Positions 1-5,276 are shown, numbered from the stretch's first letter. The stretch: 6,490 bases of DNA from Candidatus Kuenenbacteria bacterium CG_4_8_14_3_um_filter_39_15 (GCA_002782365.1 PFHP01000024.1:1-6490), one strand, 5' to 3'. A program made the numbers and translations. The notes: a model not told the origin generated them from the sequence alone.

Positions 1-1334
1 GACGAAATAAGTTTTCGGGAAATTTCAAGAGGTTTTTGTGTTGGGTGTTTAATTATTTCGTGTTTCTCGTGTTTTTTTAATTCTCTTGGCTCAAAAACAC
101 CGTCGCAAGTTTTACACAAAAACCACCTTTCAATCATTCCAGCTCCGCCCGCAAGCGCGGGGATTTTTATTACATCGCGAGGCAACGCTCCGCCTTCGTG
201 AGCCTGATAAATTGTTTCCTTTCCTTCCTTACTAAACCGGCCTAAAGTTCCTTTTCTAACCTTGCCCGCCGCTCCATTTAAAAATCCTTCCGTATATGGT
301 TCTCTAATTTCGTCTCTATTAAAAACTGGCTTGTCTTTCCATGCGCAAATAATCGCCTCGTGGCTTCTTTGCCAAAAATTTAGCGAGGCAACATTTTTAT
401 TCGTGTAATGCCAAATAAGCCACCTTTTATTTATCGGGATTTCAACTGAAAGATAAGCTAAAATTTCACTGAAGCCGTAGATAAACATTGTCCCAGTTGG
501 CTTCATTGTGCGGATACATTCGTTTATCCATTCTTTGCACCACGAGATATACTCGCCTAATTCTCGCTTATCAATATTATTTCCAAAATCTTTGCCGATA
601 TTGTAAGGCGGATCAATAACGACGACATCGCAACTCTCGTCGGGAAGTTTTTTAAGCTCTGCAAGTGCGTCGCCTAAAATTATTTTATTTAATGGAAGCG
701 TTTTATTTCTTTTTAACGGAGTTGTCAATAAATCCTCTATCTGTTGCGTTTCATTTTGTATAACATCAATAACAATACCTTGAATTTTTATATCTCTGTC
801 TTTTCGTATAATAATTGGCTCGTAGGCATTATTTGCTGGCTGGAGCCTAATTTGATTAGGCTCCCTGAAAATTTTTTTAAGCGTCGTCTCGTAATTATCT
901 ATTAAAGCGACTACTCGTTGCCCATTTTCGGCGACTTCTTGTTGTTTAACTAGAACGACATCGCCGTCTTTTATATTTTCATCAATCATACTATTTCCGC
1001 TTACTCGCAAAGCGTAGAAGTCGCCATTTTTTGGTAATTTTGTTTTGGCTATTGCTATAAATTCATTTTGTCGGATTGCCTCTATTGGTTCACCCGCGGC
1101 AATAGTTCCCAAAAGAGGAATTTTTATCAGAGGCTCTTTTTCTAGAATACTAATTGCGCGGGCTTTATTTTCCAAATATCCAGCTTTTTTCAATTTTGAA
1201 ACATGAAAATGAGCCGTTGAAACAGAGGCGAGTTTAAATTTTTTCTGTATATTTTCAAGAGAGGGGGGATACCCCTTACTTTTTACGAAAGTTTCTACGA
1301 AATCTAAAACTTCCATTTGTTTTTTGGTGATCAT
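1..1334 (-). CDS. LexA-type repressor fused to DPPY-class DNA methyltransferase (C-terminus cut by window edge)
   Basis: One uninterrupted frame of 444 codons from the ATG at 1334, with no stop before the left edge. Residues 1-65 form a LexA winged HTH (YPPSLENIQ, then a recognition helix near 37-50). Residues 74-193 are an S24 peptidase with LexA-like cleavage site Ala80-Gly81 (GTIAAGEP), nucleophile Ser115 in VSGNSM and general base Lys153 in ETTLKK, so self-cleavage should be possible. After a linker (about 194-215) comes a SAM-dependent methyltransferase: GDALAELKKLPDESCD, motif IV DPPYN at 241-245, and HPTQKP at 430-435. This order suggests the beta class (N6-adenine or N4-cytosine); the SAM-binding FxGxG motif should lie beyond the window. 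A C-x2-C-x11-H-x2-H pattern (C407, C410, H422, H425) may bind zinc. Expected roles: repress its own and perhaps the divergent promoter, and methylate DNA. Frame continuity was checked at the start, at Ser115 and at DPPY. Target site unknown; no restriction enzyme visible. Confidence 0.93.
   Translation of the reverse strand, partial: MITKKQMEVLDFVETFVKSKGYPPSLENIQKKFKLASVSTAHFHVSKLKKAGYLENKARAISILEKEPLIKIPLLGTIAAGEPIEAIRQNEFIAIAKTKLPKNGDFYALRVSGNSMIDENIKDGDVVLVKQQEVAENGQRVVALIDNYETTLKKIFREPNQIRLQPANNAYEPIIIRKDRDIKIQGIVIDVIQNETQQIEDLLTTPLKRNKTLPLNKIILGDALAELKKLPDESCDVVVIDPPYNIGKDFGNNIDKRELGEYISWCKEWINECIRTMKPTGTMFIYGFSEILAYLSVEIPINKRWLIWHYTNKNVASLNFWQRSHEAIICAWKDKPVFNRDEIREPYTEGFLNGAAGKVRKGTLGRFSKEGKETIYQAHEGGALPRDVIKIPALAGGAGMIERWFLCKTCDGVFEPRELKKHEKHEIIKHPTQKPLEISRKLIS
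842..864. repeat. Perfect 10-bp inverted repeat inside the LexA part of the fusion gene
   Basis: GGAGCCTAAT (842-851), three-base loop TTG, ATTAGGCTCC (855-864). It lies in the codons for residues 157-164 (REPNQIRL), just after catalytic Lys153. On the plus strand, antisense to the gene, a seven-T run (872-878) follows eight bases later, so it resembles a weak intrinsic terminator against antisense transcription. On the sense strand no U-run follows. The palindrome is certain; its function is not. Confidence 0.6.
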
Positions 1335-1351
1335 AAACTTGATTTCATCCC

Positions 1352-1364
1352 ATACTAAAAGTAT
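1352..1364. promoter_or_regulatory. Candidate LexA-fusion operator O1
   Basis: Inverted repeat ATACT-AAA-AGTAT overlapping the -10 and probable start point of the fusion gene. LexA proteins usually bind short palindromes and repress their own promoter, and no E. coli-type (CTGT-N8-ACAG) or Bacillus-type box is visible here. A similar 11-base palindrome occurs at 1408-1418, giving a shared pattern TWCT-N3-AGWA. The assignment is by position and symmetry only. Confidence 0.4.
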
Positions 1365-1388
1365 AATAGAAAAAAAATAGAAAATCAA
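1360..1388 (-). promoter_or_regulatory. Promoter of the lexA-methyltransferase fusion
   Basis: On the minus strand, a -35-like TTGATT (1388-1383) and a -10-like TATACT (1365-1360) are separated by exactly 17 bases. The predicted transcript starts near 1353, giving a leader of about 20 bases with a weak GGATGA ribosome-binding site about ten bases before the ATG. The -10 overlaps the palindrome at 1352-1364, as expected for an autorepressed lexA gene. Confidence 0.55.
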
Positions 1389-1394
1389 ATGCAG

Positions 1395-1403
1395 TTATCC
1401 ACA
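1395..1403 (+). promoter_or_regulatory. Single consensus DnaA-box 9-mer (TTATCCACA)
   Basis: An exact match to the consensus DnaA box lies between the divergent promoters, upstream of both -35 elements. No second box, dnaA or dnaN gene is visible, so an origin is not supported. It could be a DnaA-responsive regulatory site, part of a small replicon or element, or chance. Confidence 0.35.
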
Positions 1404-1407
1404 AGCG

Positions 1408-1418
1408 TTCTTTTAGAA
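1408..1418. promoter_or_regulatory. Candidate LexA-fusion operator O2
   Basis: Inverted repeat TTCT-TTT-AGAA with the same 11-base geometry as the core of O1 (TACT-AAA-AGTA). It sits between the two divergent promoters, upstream of the plus-strand TTGACA at 1431. If both are bound, the fusion protein could control both directions. Weak evidence in A+T-rich DNA. Confidence 0.25.
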
Positions 1419-1430
1419 AAATTATTGCTC

Positions 1431-1458
1431 TTGACAAGGTATTTCTATCTGCTATTAT
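1431..1458 (+). promoter_or_regulatory. Promoter P1 of the small-HTH/HEPN operon
   Basis: Perfect -35 TTGACA (1431-1436), 16-base spacer, and extended -10 TG-C-TATTAT (TG at 1450-1451, hexamer 1453-1458). This is the best sigma-70-type promoter in the window. Transcription would start near 1465, leaving a leader of about 113 bases before the first gene. An A+T palindrome (TTATTA-TAAA-TAATAA, 1455-1470) overlaps the -10 and start region and could bind a regulator. Confidence 0.6.
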
Positions 1459-1515
1459 TATAAATAATAAATGAAGAAAGGTAATATAAAAAACCCTTAT
1501 TTTAAGATGATAACT

Positions 1516-1550
1516 TGACTTTATTATTACTTAGGAATATTATTAAGTAG
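1516..1550 (+). promoter_or_regulatory. Promoter P2 of the small-HTH/HEPN operon with overlapping inverted repeat
   Basis: TTGACT (1516-1521) and TATTAT (1539-1544) are separated by 17 bases and predict a start near 1551, 28 bases before the first ATG. An inverted repeat TACTTA (1529-1534) / TAAGTA (1545-1550) straddles the -10, a typical repressor position; one of the downstream small HTH proteins or the LexA fusion could bind it. The promoter is plausible, the operator speculative. Confidence 0.4.
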
Positions 1551-1578
1551 TCGGTTAATTAAAATAATCAAGTAAAAT

Positions 1579-1800
1579 ATGGATAATAATACATTAGAAT
1601 CAACAAATAAGCTTTTGCGGGTAATAGTCGCCCTGCTCCTTAAACGAAAAGACCCAGATACGCTTACTCTGCGACAGCAGATTGAGATATTAAACGATTT
1701 AGGCTTAAAGCCGTTAGAAATTGCTGAAATACTAGGTCGAAGCAATATCTATATTAACAAAGAGCTTTTCGAGCTTAGAAAAAGCCGAAAGCAAAAATAA
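1579..1800 (+). CDS. Small HTH DNA-binding protein 1 (sigma-70 region 4-like)
   Basis: This 73-residue protein is first in a tight four-gene operon. Residues 8-22 are a hydrophobic helix (KLLRVIVALLL) that may serve dimerisation. After a charged stretch, residues 41-68 form an HTH: LGLKPLEIAEILGRSN, with IAEILG as the typical first helix and turn, then a basic recognition helix and a Lys/Arg tail (RKSRKQK). The layout matches small uncharacterised sigma-70-region-4-like proteins; it lacks sigma region 2, so it is not a sigma factor by itself. The ribosome-binding site is weak. A role as regulator of the operon is inferred from size, fold and place opposite a lexA-like gene. It shares its layout with the next two genes. 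Confidence 0.75.
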   Translation: MDNNTLESTNKLLRVIVALLLKRKDPDTLTLRQQIEILNDLGLKPLEIAEILGRSNIYINKELFELRKSRKQK

Positions 1801-1807
1801 TAATTTT

Positions 1808-1981
1808 ATGGCAAAAGATAATCAAAAAAAAGAAAATACAACTGATGAATTGTTGCGCGACTTGTTGATTGTCCAACTTGGATTGGCTGGTTTAGCTCAA
1901 CACCAAATACGCGAAATTGTAGAGGTCGATATGCACCGCGTAAATCGCATTGTCAAACACTTTAAGAAAATAGGCAAATAA
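1808..1981 (+). CDS. Small HTH-like protein 2 (57 aa)
   Basis: This short frame starts seven bases after the previous stop and ends four bases before the next ATG, so it fills an otherwise empty operon slot. It encodes a charged N-terminus (MAKDNQKKENTTDE), a hydrophobic helix (ELLRDLLIVQLGLAGL, about 14-29), then QHQIREIVEVDMHRVNRIVK (31-50), which fits a degenerate HTH like those of its neighbours, and a basic end (HFKKIGK). It is probably a shortened, diverged paralogue of proteins 1 and 3; the charged linker between the hydrophobic helix and the HTH is missing. No clear ribosome-binding site is present, so translational coupling is likely. Function unknown; a DNA-binding or heterodimerising partner is inferred. 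Confidence 0.65.
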   Translation: MAKDNQKKENTTDELLRDLLIVQLGLAGLAQHQIREIVEVDMHRVNRIVKHFKKIGK

Positions 1982-1985
1982 ATTT

Positions 1986-2222
1986 ATGACAGAAAAAATA
2001 CTTGCGGAAGTTTCCAAAAAACTTAATGTCTTAATTGCTCTTTCCCTCCGTCAGTTGCTTGGGGAAAAAGAATTTTCAGGCAACGAAAAACGGAAGCAGG
2101 GCGTTGGCGAGTTGGCTCGTTATTTTAACAATATGGGCATTGAAGCCAAAGATATTGCGGAAATCACCGGTGCTCCGCTTCAAAGCGTCAGGACATTATT
2201 AACTCCAAAACGCAGAGAATAA
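1986..2222 (+). CDS. Small HTH DNA-binding protein 3
   Basis: This 78-residue protein has the same layout as protein 1. An amphipathic or hydrophobic helix (KKLNVLIALSLRQLL, about 11-25) is followed by a charged linker and an HTH at 50-73, where GIEAKDIAEITGAPLQSV parallels GLKPLEIAEILGRSN of protein 1. The tail is basic (PKRRE). It lies four bases after gene 2 and two bases before the HEPN-like gene, so the four are almost certainly co-transcribed and translationally coupled. No enzymatic motif is visible. A regulatory or antitoxin-like role toward the HEPN-like product is possible but unproven. Confidence 0.75.
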   Translation: MTEKILAEVSKKLNVLIALSLRQLLGEKEFSGNEKRKQGVGELARYFNNMGIEAKDIAEITGAPLQSVRTLLTPKRRE

Positions 2223-2224
2223 AT

Positions 2225-2860
2225 ATGGCTCGTCCTCGTATTCTTGACCAAAAAATAATGTTAAAAATTGCCAAAAAACTTGGCAAGAAAAACATTGTTG
2301 CCATAAATGGCATAGTAAGTAATAAAGCTTCAAAGCTCGGCATATCTGCCGAGGCGGCTTTGATACTTTTAGCTAAAGAACACGGGATAGGCACATCTAC
2401 ATACCAGCGAAATCTCGATGTTACAAAACAAGCAGAGGTAAGAGACGCTTTGCCGTCAATTTTTGCTCCGGTACGAGCCACAAATCATGCGAGCAAGATA
2501 AAAAACAGAAATGAAACAAAACCAACTATTAGCAAGAAGGCGTCACTAAAACTTGCCATTGAGTATTTGATTGAGGATCAGGAATTGCGGAGCAGATGCC
2601 AAGATATTCTGATGGCTTTTGCTAATTTTGACAGACCTATCAATCAAGCGACCTTGATACTTGAAGATAGAATCAGAAAAAAAGCACTTCCAACTAAAAA
2701 AATAGTTGGTGAAAATTTGGTTAATCATGCTTTCAACGAGGAAATTTCAAAAACGGTTCTTCGCGTTGCAAGCAACGATCCCGACGACCAACGCGGATTT
2801 ACGCAAATGTTGCGAGGTATTTTTGCGGCATTCGCAATAAAACACATCACCATATTATAA
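2225..2860 (+). CDS. HEPN/TIGR02391 (Ymh)-like protein, frameshifted near its C-terminus
   Basis: The frame as read has 211 codons. Residues 1-75 are helical and basic (KASKLGISAEAALILLAK, GIGTSTYQR), a conserved-looking domain of unknown role. Residues 105-203 look like a HEPN-type helical bundle: FDRPINQATLILEDRIR (135-151) matches the helix before the active site in TIGR02391-like proteins, and DDQRGFTQMLRGIFAAF (187-203) matches the helix leading into the R-N-x(3)-H motif. After Phe203 the frame reads AIKHITIL and stops, whereas the next frame reads RNKTHHH and continues for 38 residues to 2949. One missing base near 2831 explains this. As read, the protein lacks the presumed catalytic Arg/His. 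HEPN proteins are often RNases in toxin-antitoxin or abortive-infection systems; the family call comes from motif recall and is moderate. The gene starts two bases after HTH gene 3. Confidence 0.7.
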   Translation: MARPRILDQKIMLKIAKKLGKKNIVAINGIVSNKASKLGISAEAALILLAKEHGIGTSTYQRNLDVTKQAEVRDALPSIFAPVRATNHASKIKNRNETKPTISKKASLKLAIEYLIEDQELRSRCQDILMAFANFDRPINQATLILEDRIRKKALPTKKIVGENLVNHAFNEEISKTVLRVASNDPDDQRGFTQMLRGIFAAFAIKHITIL

Positions 2861-2949
2861 AAAGTTTTTCGAGAGAAGAAGCCATGCGTGTTTGCGGATT
2901 TATTGATGTTCCGTTGCGAGTTGTTGATAATTCTGTCAAAACTAAATAA
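2833..2949 (+). pseudogene. Out-of-frame C-terminal tail of the HEPN-like gene
   Basis: Shifted by one base from the upstream frame, codons from 2833 read RNKTHHHIIKSFSREEAM, then a helix (RVCGFIDVPLRVVDNS), and stop at TAA 2947-2949. This supplies the R-N-x(3)-H motif and last helix that the upstream frame lacks; the restored product would be 241 residues. No slippery heptamer is obvious at the junction, so a recent single-base deletion or an assembly error is likelier than programmed frameshifting. Confidence 0.75.
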
Positions 2950-2993
2950 AGCCTGCCGAAAAAATCGCCGTCGGAAGCGAGGCAACAACATAT

Positions 2994-3938
2994 ATGGCAT
3001 ACACAAAATTATTCACCCGATTAAATAAGAATTCAGTGGCTGAAGCCGGCGGCAAAGGAGCCAGTTTGGGAGAAATGATTAATGCTAAAATTCCAGTGCC
3101 GCATGGTTTTGTAGTGATTGCCAGCGCGTTTGACAGATTCCTAGAAGAAACGGATTTAGCCCAAGACATTCAAGCCCAGCTTGACCAAGTCAACTATAAA
3201 GATACCAATTCAGTTGACCGGTATGCCAATGTTATCAGAGACACAATTGCTAAAACCAAATTCCCAGAAGACTTAAAAAAAGAAATTCTGGTTGAATTCA
3301 AAAAATTAAAATGTCCATATGTGGCAGTCAGGAGTTCGGCTACTGCTGAAGATTCCAAAACTGCCAGTTGGGCCGGGGAGTTGGAAACTTACTTGAACAC
3401 CACTGGCAAGGATTTGATTGCCAATGTTAAAAAATGCTGGAGTTCGCTGTTTACTCCCAGAGCCATATTCTACCGCCATGAAAAAAAACTGCTCAAATCA
3501 AAAGTCTCCGTCGCGGTGGTGGTGCAAAAAATGGTTCAGTCCGATGTCTCGGGCATTTGCTTTACGGTTCATCCGGTAACGCAGGATAAAAATCAGCTGA
3601 TTATTGAAGCCGGCTTTGGACTGGGTGAAGCCATTGTCTCCGGTCAGATCACGCCAGATAGTTATGTGGTTGACAAACGCGACTGGTCAATTATGGATAT
3701 TAATATCTCAAGACAGGAAACTAAGATTGAAAAGATTAAAGGATTAACCAAGACAGTTCCGGTTAAGAAAGCTGATCAAGAGAAACAGAAATTGACTGGT
3801 AAAAAAATTATCGCGCTGGCCAAGCTTTGCGGTCAAATTGAAAAGCATTACGGCTTTCCGTGTGATATTGAATGGGCGATGGAAAAGGGGAAAATATATA
3901 TTACGCAATCCCGGCCGATTACGACCTTGCAGTTTTGA
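2994..3938 (+). CDS. Truncated phosphoenolpyruvate synthase-like protein (ATP-grasp/PPDK N-terminal domain only)
   Basis: This 314-residue protein is the N-terminal ATP-binding domain of the PEP synthase/pyruvate phosphate dikinase family. Motifs: GGKGASLGEM (19-28), VPHGFVV (35-41), AVRSSATAEDSKTASWAGE (111-129) with the nucleotide-contacting Arg113, SGICFTVHPV (186-195), EAGFGLGEAIVSGQITPDSY (205-224), and CDIEWAMEKGKIYITQSRPI (290-309), the usual end of the domain. Full-length PEP synthases are roughly 750-800 residues and need a swivel-domain histidine and a PEP-binding barrel; both are absent. It may still bind ATP but should not make PEP alone. Directly after the stop an out-of-frame swivel-domain end follows, so an internal deletion is likely. 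The start has a GAGG (2979-2982) 11 bases upstream. A dedicated shorter paralogue is the alternative. Confidence 0.85.
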   Translation: MAYTKLFTRLNKNSVAEAGGKGASLGEMINAKIPVPHGFVVIASAFDRFLEETDLAQDIQAQLDQVNYKDTNSVDRYANVIRDTIAKTKFPEDLKKEILVEFKKLKCPYVAVRSSATAEDSKTASWAGELETYLNTTGKDLIANVKKCWSSLFTPRAIFYRHEKKLLKSKVSVAVVVQKMVQSDVSGICFTVHPVTQDKNQLIIEAGFGLGEAIVSGQITPDSYVVDKRDWSIMDINISRQETKIEKIKGLTKTVPVKKADQEKQKLTGKKIIALAKLCGQIEKHYGFPCDIEWAMEKGKIYITQSRPITTLQF

Positions 3939-3997
3939 AAGATGGGGATTTGGTGGAAGTTGATGCTAATCAAGGAATAGTAAAGATAATTAAATAA
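3929..3997 (+). pseudogene. Out-of-frame remnant of the PEP-synthase swivel domain end
   Basis: In a frame shifted relative to the preceding gene, the bases read AVLKDGDLVEVDANQGIVKI, then IK and TAA at 3995-3997. This resembles the last strand of the mobile phosphohistidine domain in PEP-utilising enzymes (GD-x-VEVDA-x2-G-x-V). The roughly 100 residues expected between ITQSRPIT and this segment, including the catalytic His, are gone. Confidence 0.65.
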
Positions 3998-4064
3998 AAC
4001 AGAGATAAATAATATTGAGGCATTTGCCAAATCGCCTAAAAAGCCCTATGATATTTGTGTCTTT

Positions 4065-4068
4065 GGGG
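4065..4068 (+). promoter_or_regulatory. Ribosome-binding site deciding the murB start
   Basis: GGGG lies nine bases before the ATG at 4078. An upstream in-frame TTG at 4015 would add 21 residues (beginning RHLPNRLKSP) that match nothing typical of MurB and has no comparable site, so 4078 is preferred. Confidence 0.55.
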
Positions 4069-4077
4069 CAGAATATT

Positions 4078-5196
4078 ATGTTAAAAATCCAAGAGAATTA
4101 TAGTTTAAATAATTTGACAACAATTAAAGTTGGCGGAGCGGCTAGCTTTTTTGCGCGGGTAAAAAATGTCAATGAATTGAAAGAGGCTTTAGAATACGCG
4201 CATCATCACAGTTTGAATATTTTTGTGATTTCAGGCGGCAGTAACGTGGTGGTGAGTGAGCATGGTTTTCATGGTTTGGCGATTCAGATAAATATTAATG
4301 GGTTTGAAGTCATACGCGAAAACAAGCAACAGGCGGTGTTAAAAATAGGCGCCGGCGAAGTTTGGGATAAAGTTGTTAAAAGGGCAGTGGCCAATGGTTG
4401 GTGGGGGATAGAAAACTTGAGCTGGATTCCGGGCAGAATCGGGGCGTGCGCCGTGCAGAATTCAGGCGCTTATGGCCAGGAGATTTCCGATGTTATTGAT
4501 GAAATAAAGGCTTTAGAAATAGCCAGCGGAAAGATAAAGATTTTTAAAAAAGATAAATGCGAGTATGGGTATAGGCAAAGCGTCTTTAATACGAGGATTG
4601 CTGGCAAGTTTATAATAGTAGAAGTAGTATTAAAGTTGAGCAAAAAAGAAAATTTAAAGATAGATTACCCTGATGTCAAGAAATATTTTAAAGAGCGTAG
4701 CCTTGAGCAGCCAAGTTTGCGGCAGATTCGCCAGGCGATAATTTATACCCGCTCAAATAAACTGCCGGATATGAGCAAGGTGGGTAATGCCGGTTCGTTT
4801 TTTAAGAATGTGATGATTAGTCGGAGTGAATTTCAGGGATTAGTCAAGAATTTAGAAAAAAATTTTGGGCAGAGCGAGGCTGACAAGGCAGTTGAGCTGA
4901 AGGAAAAATTTAAAATTGCCGGCGGCGTAAAAATACCTACGGCTTGGTTAATTGATATTTGCGGGCTGAAGGGTACGCAAGTTGGCTATGTGAAGGTTTA
5001 TGAAAAACAGCCATTAGTGCTGGTTACCGAGCCAAGCAAGGCAACGGCTGATGAAGTGATGAGGTTGTTCAGAAAAGTAAGACAGGCGGTGTATCAAAAG
5101 ACAGGCATGAAACTTTTGCCCGAGCCAAGATTAGTGGGATTTACGGACGAGGAATTAGAGGGATATTTTAAATTAGATGAGAACAGATATTCGTAA
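4078..5196 (+). CDS. murB: UDP-N-acetylenolpyruvoylglucosamine reductase (MurB, type I)
   Basis: MurB is a cytoplasmic FAD enzyme that uses NADPH to reduce UDP-GlcNAc-enolpyruvate to UDP-MurNAc, the second committed step of peptidoglycan synthesis. This 372-residue version starts with LTTIKVGG (13-20), has the FAD-binding motifs ISGGSNVVVS (51-60) and IPGRIGACAVQNSGAYGQE (118-136), and all expected catalytic residues: Arg166 in YGYRQSVF, Ser240 in GNAGSFFKN (proton donor), and Glu349 in LLPEPRLVG. YGYRQSVF and WLIDICGLKGTQVG (290-303) with the following loop place it in type I, the E. coli class. It is slightly longer than the 342-residue E. coli enzyme and appears intact. It follows the degenerate PEP-synthase region with no clear promoter; downstream lies an inserted repeat/DUF559 element and then dnaG. 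Confidence 0.95.
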   Translation: MLKIQENYSLNNLTTIKVGGAASFFARVKNVNELKEALEYAHHHSLNIFVISGGSNVVVSEHGFHGLAIQININGFEVIRENKQQAVLKIGAGEVWDKVVKRAVANGWWGIENLSWIPGRIGACAVQNSGAYGQEISDVIDEIKALEIASGKIKIFKKDKCEYGYRQSVFNTRIAGKFIIVEVVLKLSKKENLKIDYPDVKKYFKERSLEQPSLRQIRQAIIYTRSNKLPDMSKVGNAGSFFKNVMISRSEFQGLVKNLEKNFGQSEADKAVELKEKFKIAGGVKIPTAWLIDICGLKGTQVGYVKVYEKQPLVLVTEPSKATADEVMRLFRKVRQAVYQKTGMKLLPEPRLVGFTDEELEGYFKLDENRYS

Positions 5197-5198
5197 TC

Positions 5199-5276
5199 TC
5201 CCCTCCTAAAATAGTTAGGAGTTGCCGGTGGCAAGTCCTAACGGGTGCCACGACGAAGTCGGGGCGGGGTGGTATT
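5199..5276 (+). repeat. Structured repeat copy R1 (outer left)
   Basis: Hairpin CTCCTAA / TTAGGAG (5203-5209, 5215-5221, loop AATAG), hairpin TTGCC / GGCAA (5222-5226, 5230-5234), then CGAC-GAA-GTCG (5251-5261) and the end GGGGCGGGGTGGTATT. TTAGGA (5215-5220) can instead pair with TCCTAA (5236-5241) around the second hairpin, so two mutually exclusive folds exist. Its first 43 bases (5203-5245) match R4 at 42 positions. It starts three bases after the murB stop and may also act as its terminator. Confidence 0.85.

Noticed and set aside
148..168. CCCGC-AAGC-GCGGG hairpin plus T-run on the plus strand, terminator-like
   Set aside because: It lies inside the methylase coding frame, antisense, with a short 5-bp stem; likely a by-product of codons for PALAGGAG.
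1471..1518. 15-codon frame (MKKGNIKNPYFKMIT) in the operon leader
   Set aside because: Nearly at the predicted P1 start point with no ribosome-binding site, no run of one amino acid and no terminator hairpin after it; not enough for a leader peptide.
1335..1578. Replication origin because of the DnaA box and A+T richness
   Set aside because: Only one box, no replication initiator gene next to it, and A+T richness is general here.
1527..1745. Minus-strand frame opposite HTH gene 1
   Set aside because: Shadow of a well-supported plus-strand gene; its composition is unlike a conserved protein and it crosses the promoter region.
2836..2862. Programmed -1 frameshift in the HEPN-like gene
   Set aside because: No X-XXY-YYZ slippery site where the frame must change, and no clear downstream stimulator; mutation or sequencing error is simpler.
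2188..3169. Several minus-strand frames of 60-97 codons opposite the HEPN-like and PEP-synthase genes
   Set aside because: Antisense shadows without recognisable motifs or start signals; the opposite strand is clearly coding.
4015..4077. Upstream TTG start for murB adding 21 residues
   Set aside because: The extension is not MurB-like, and the ATG at 4078 has GGGG at good spacing and the usual distance to LTTIKVGG.
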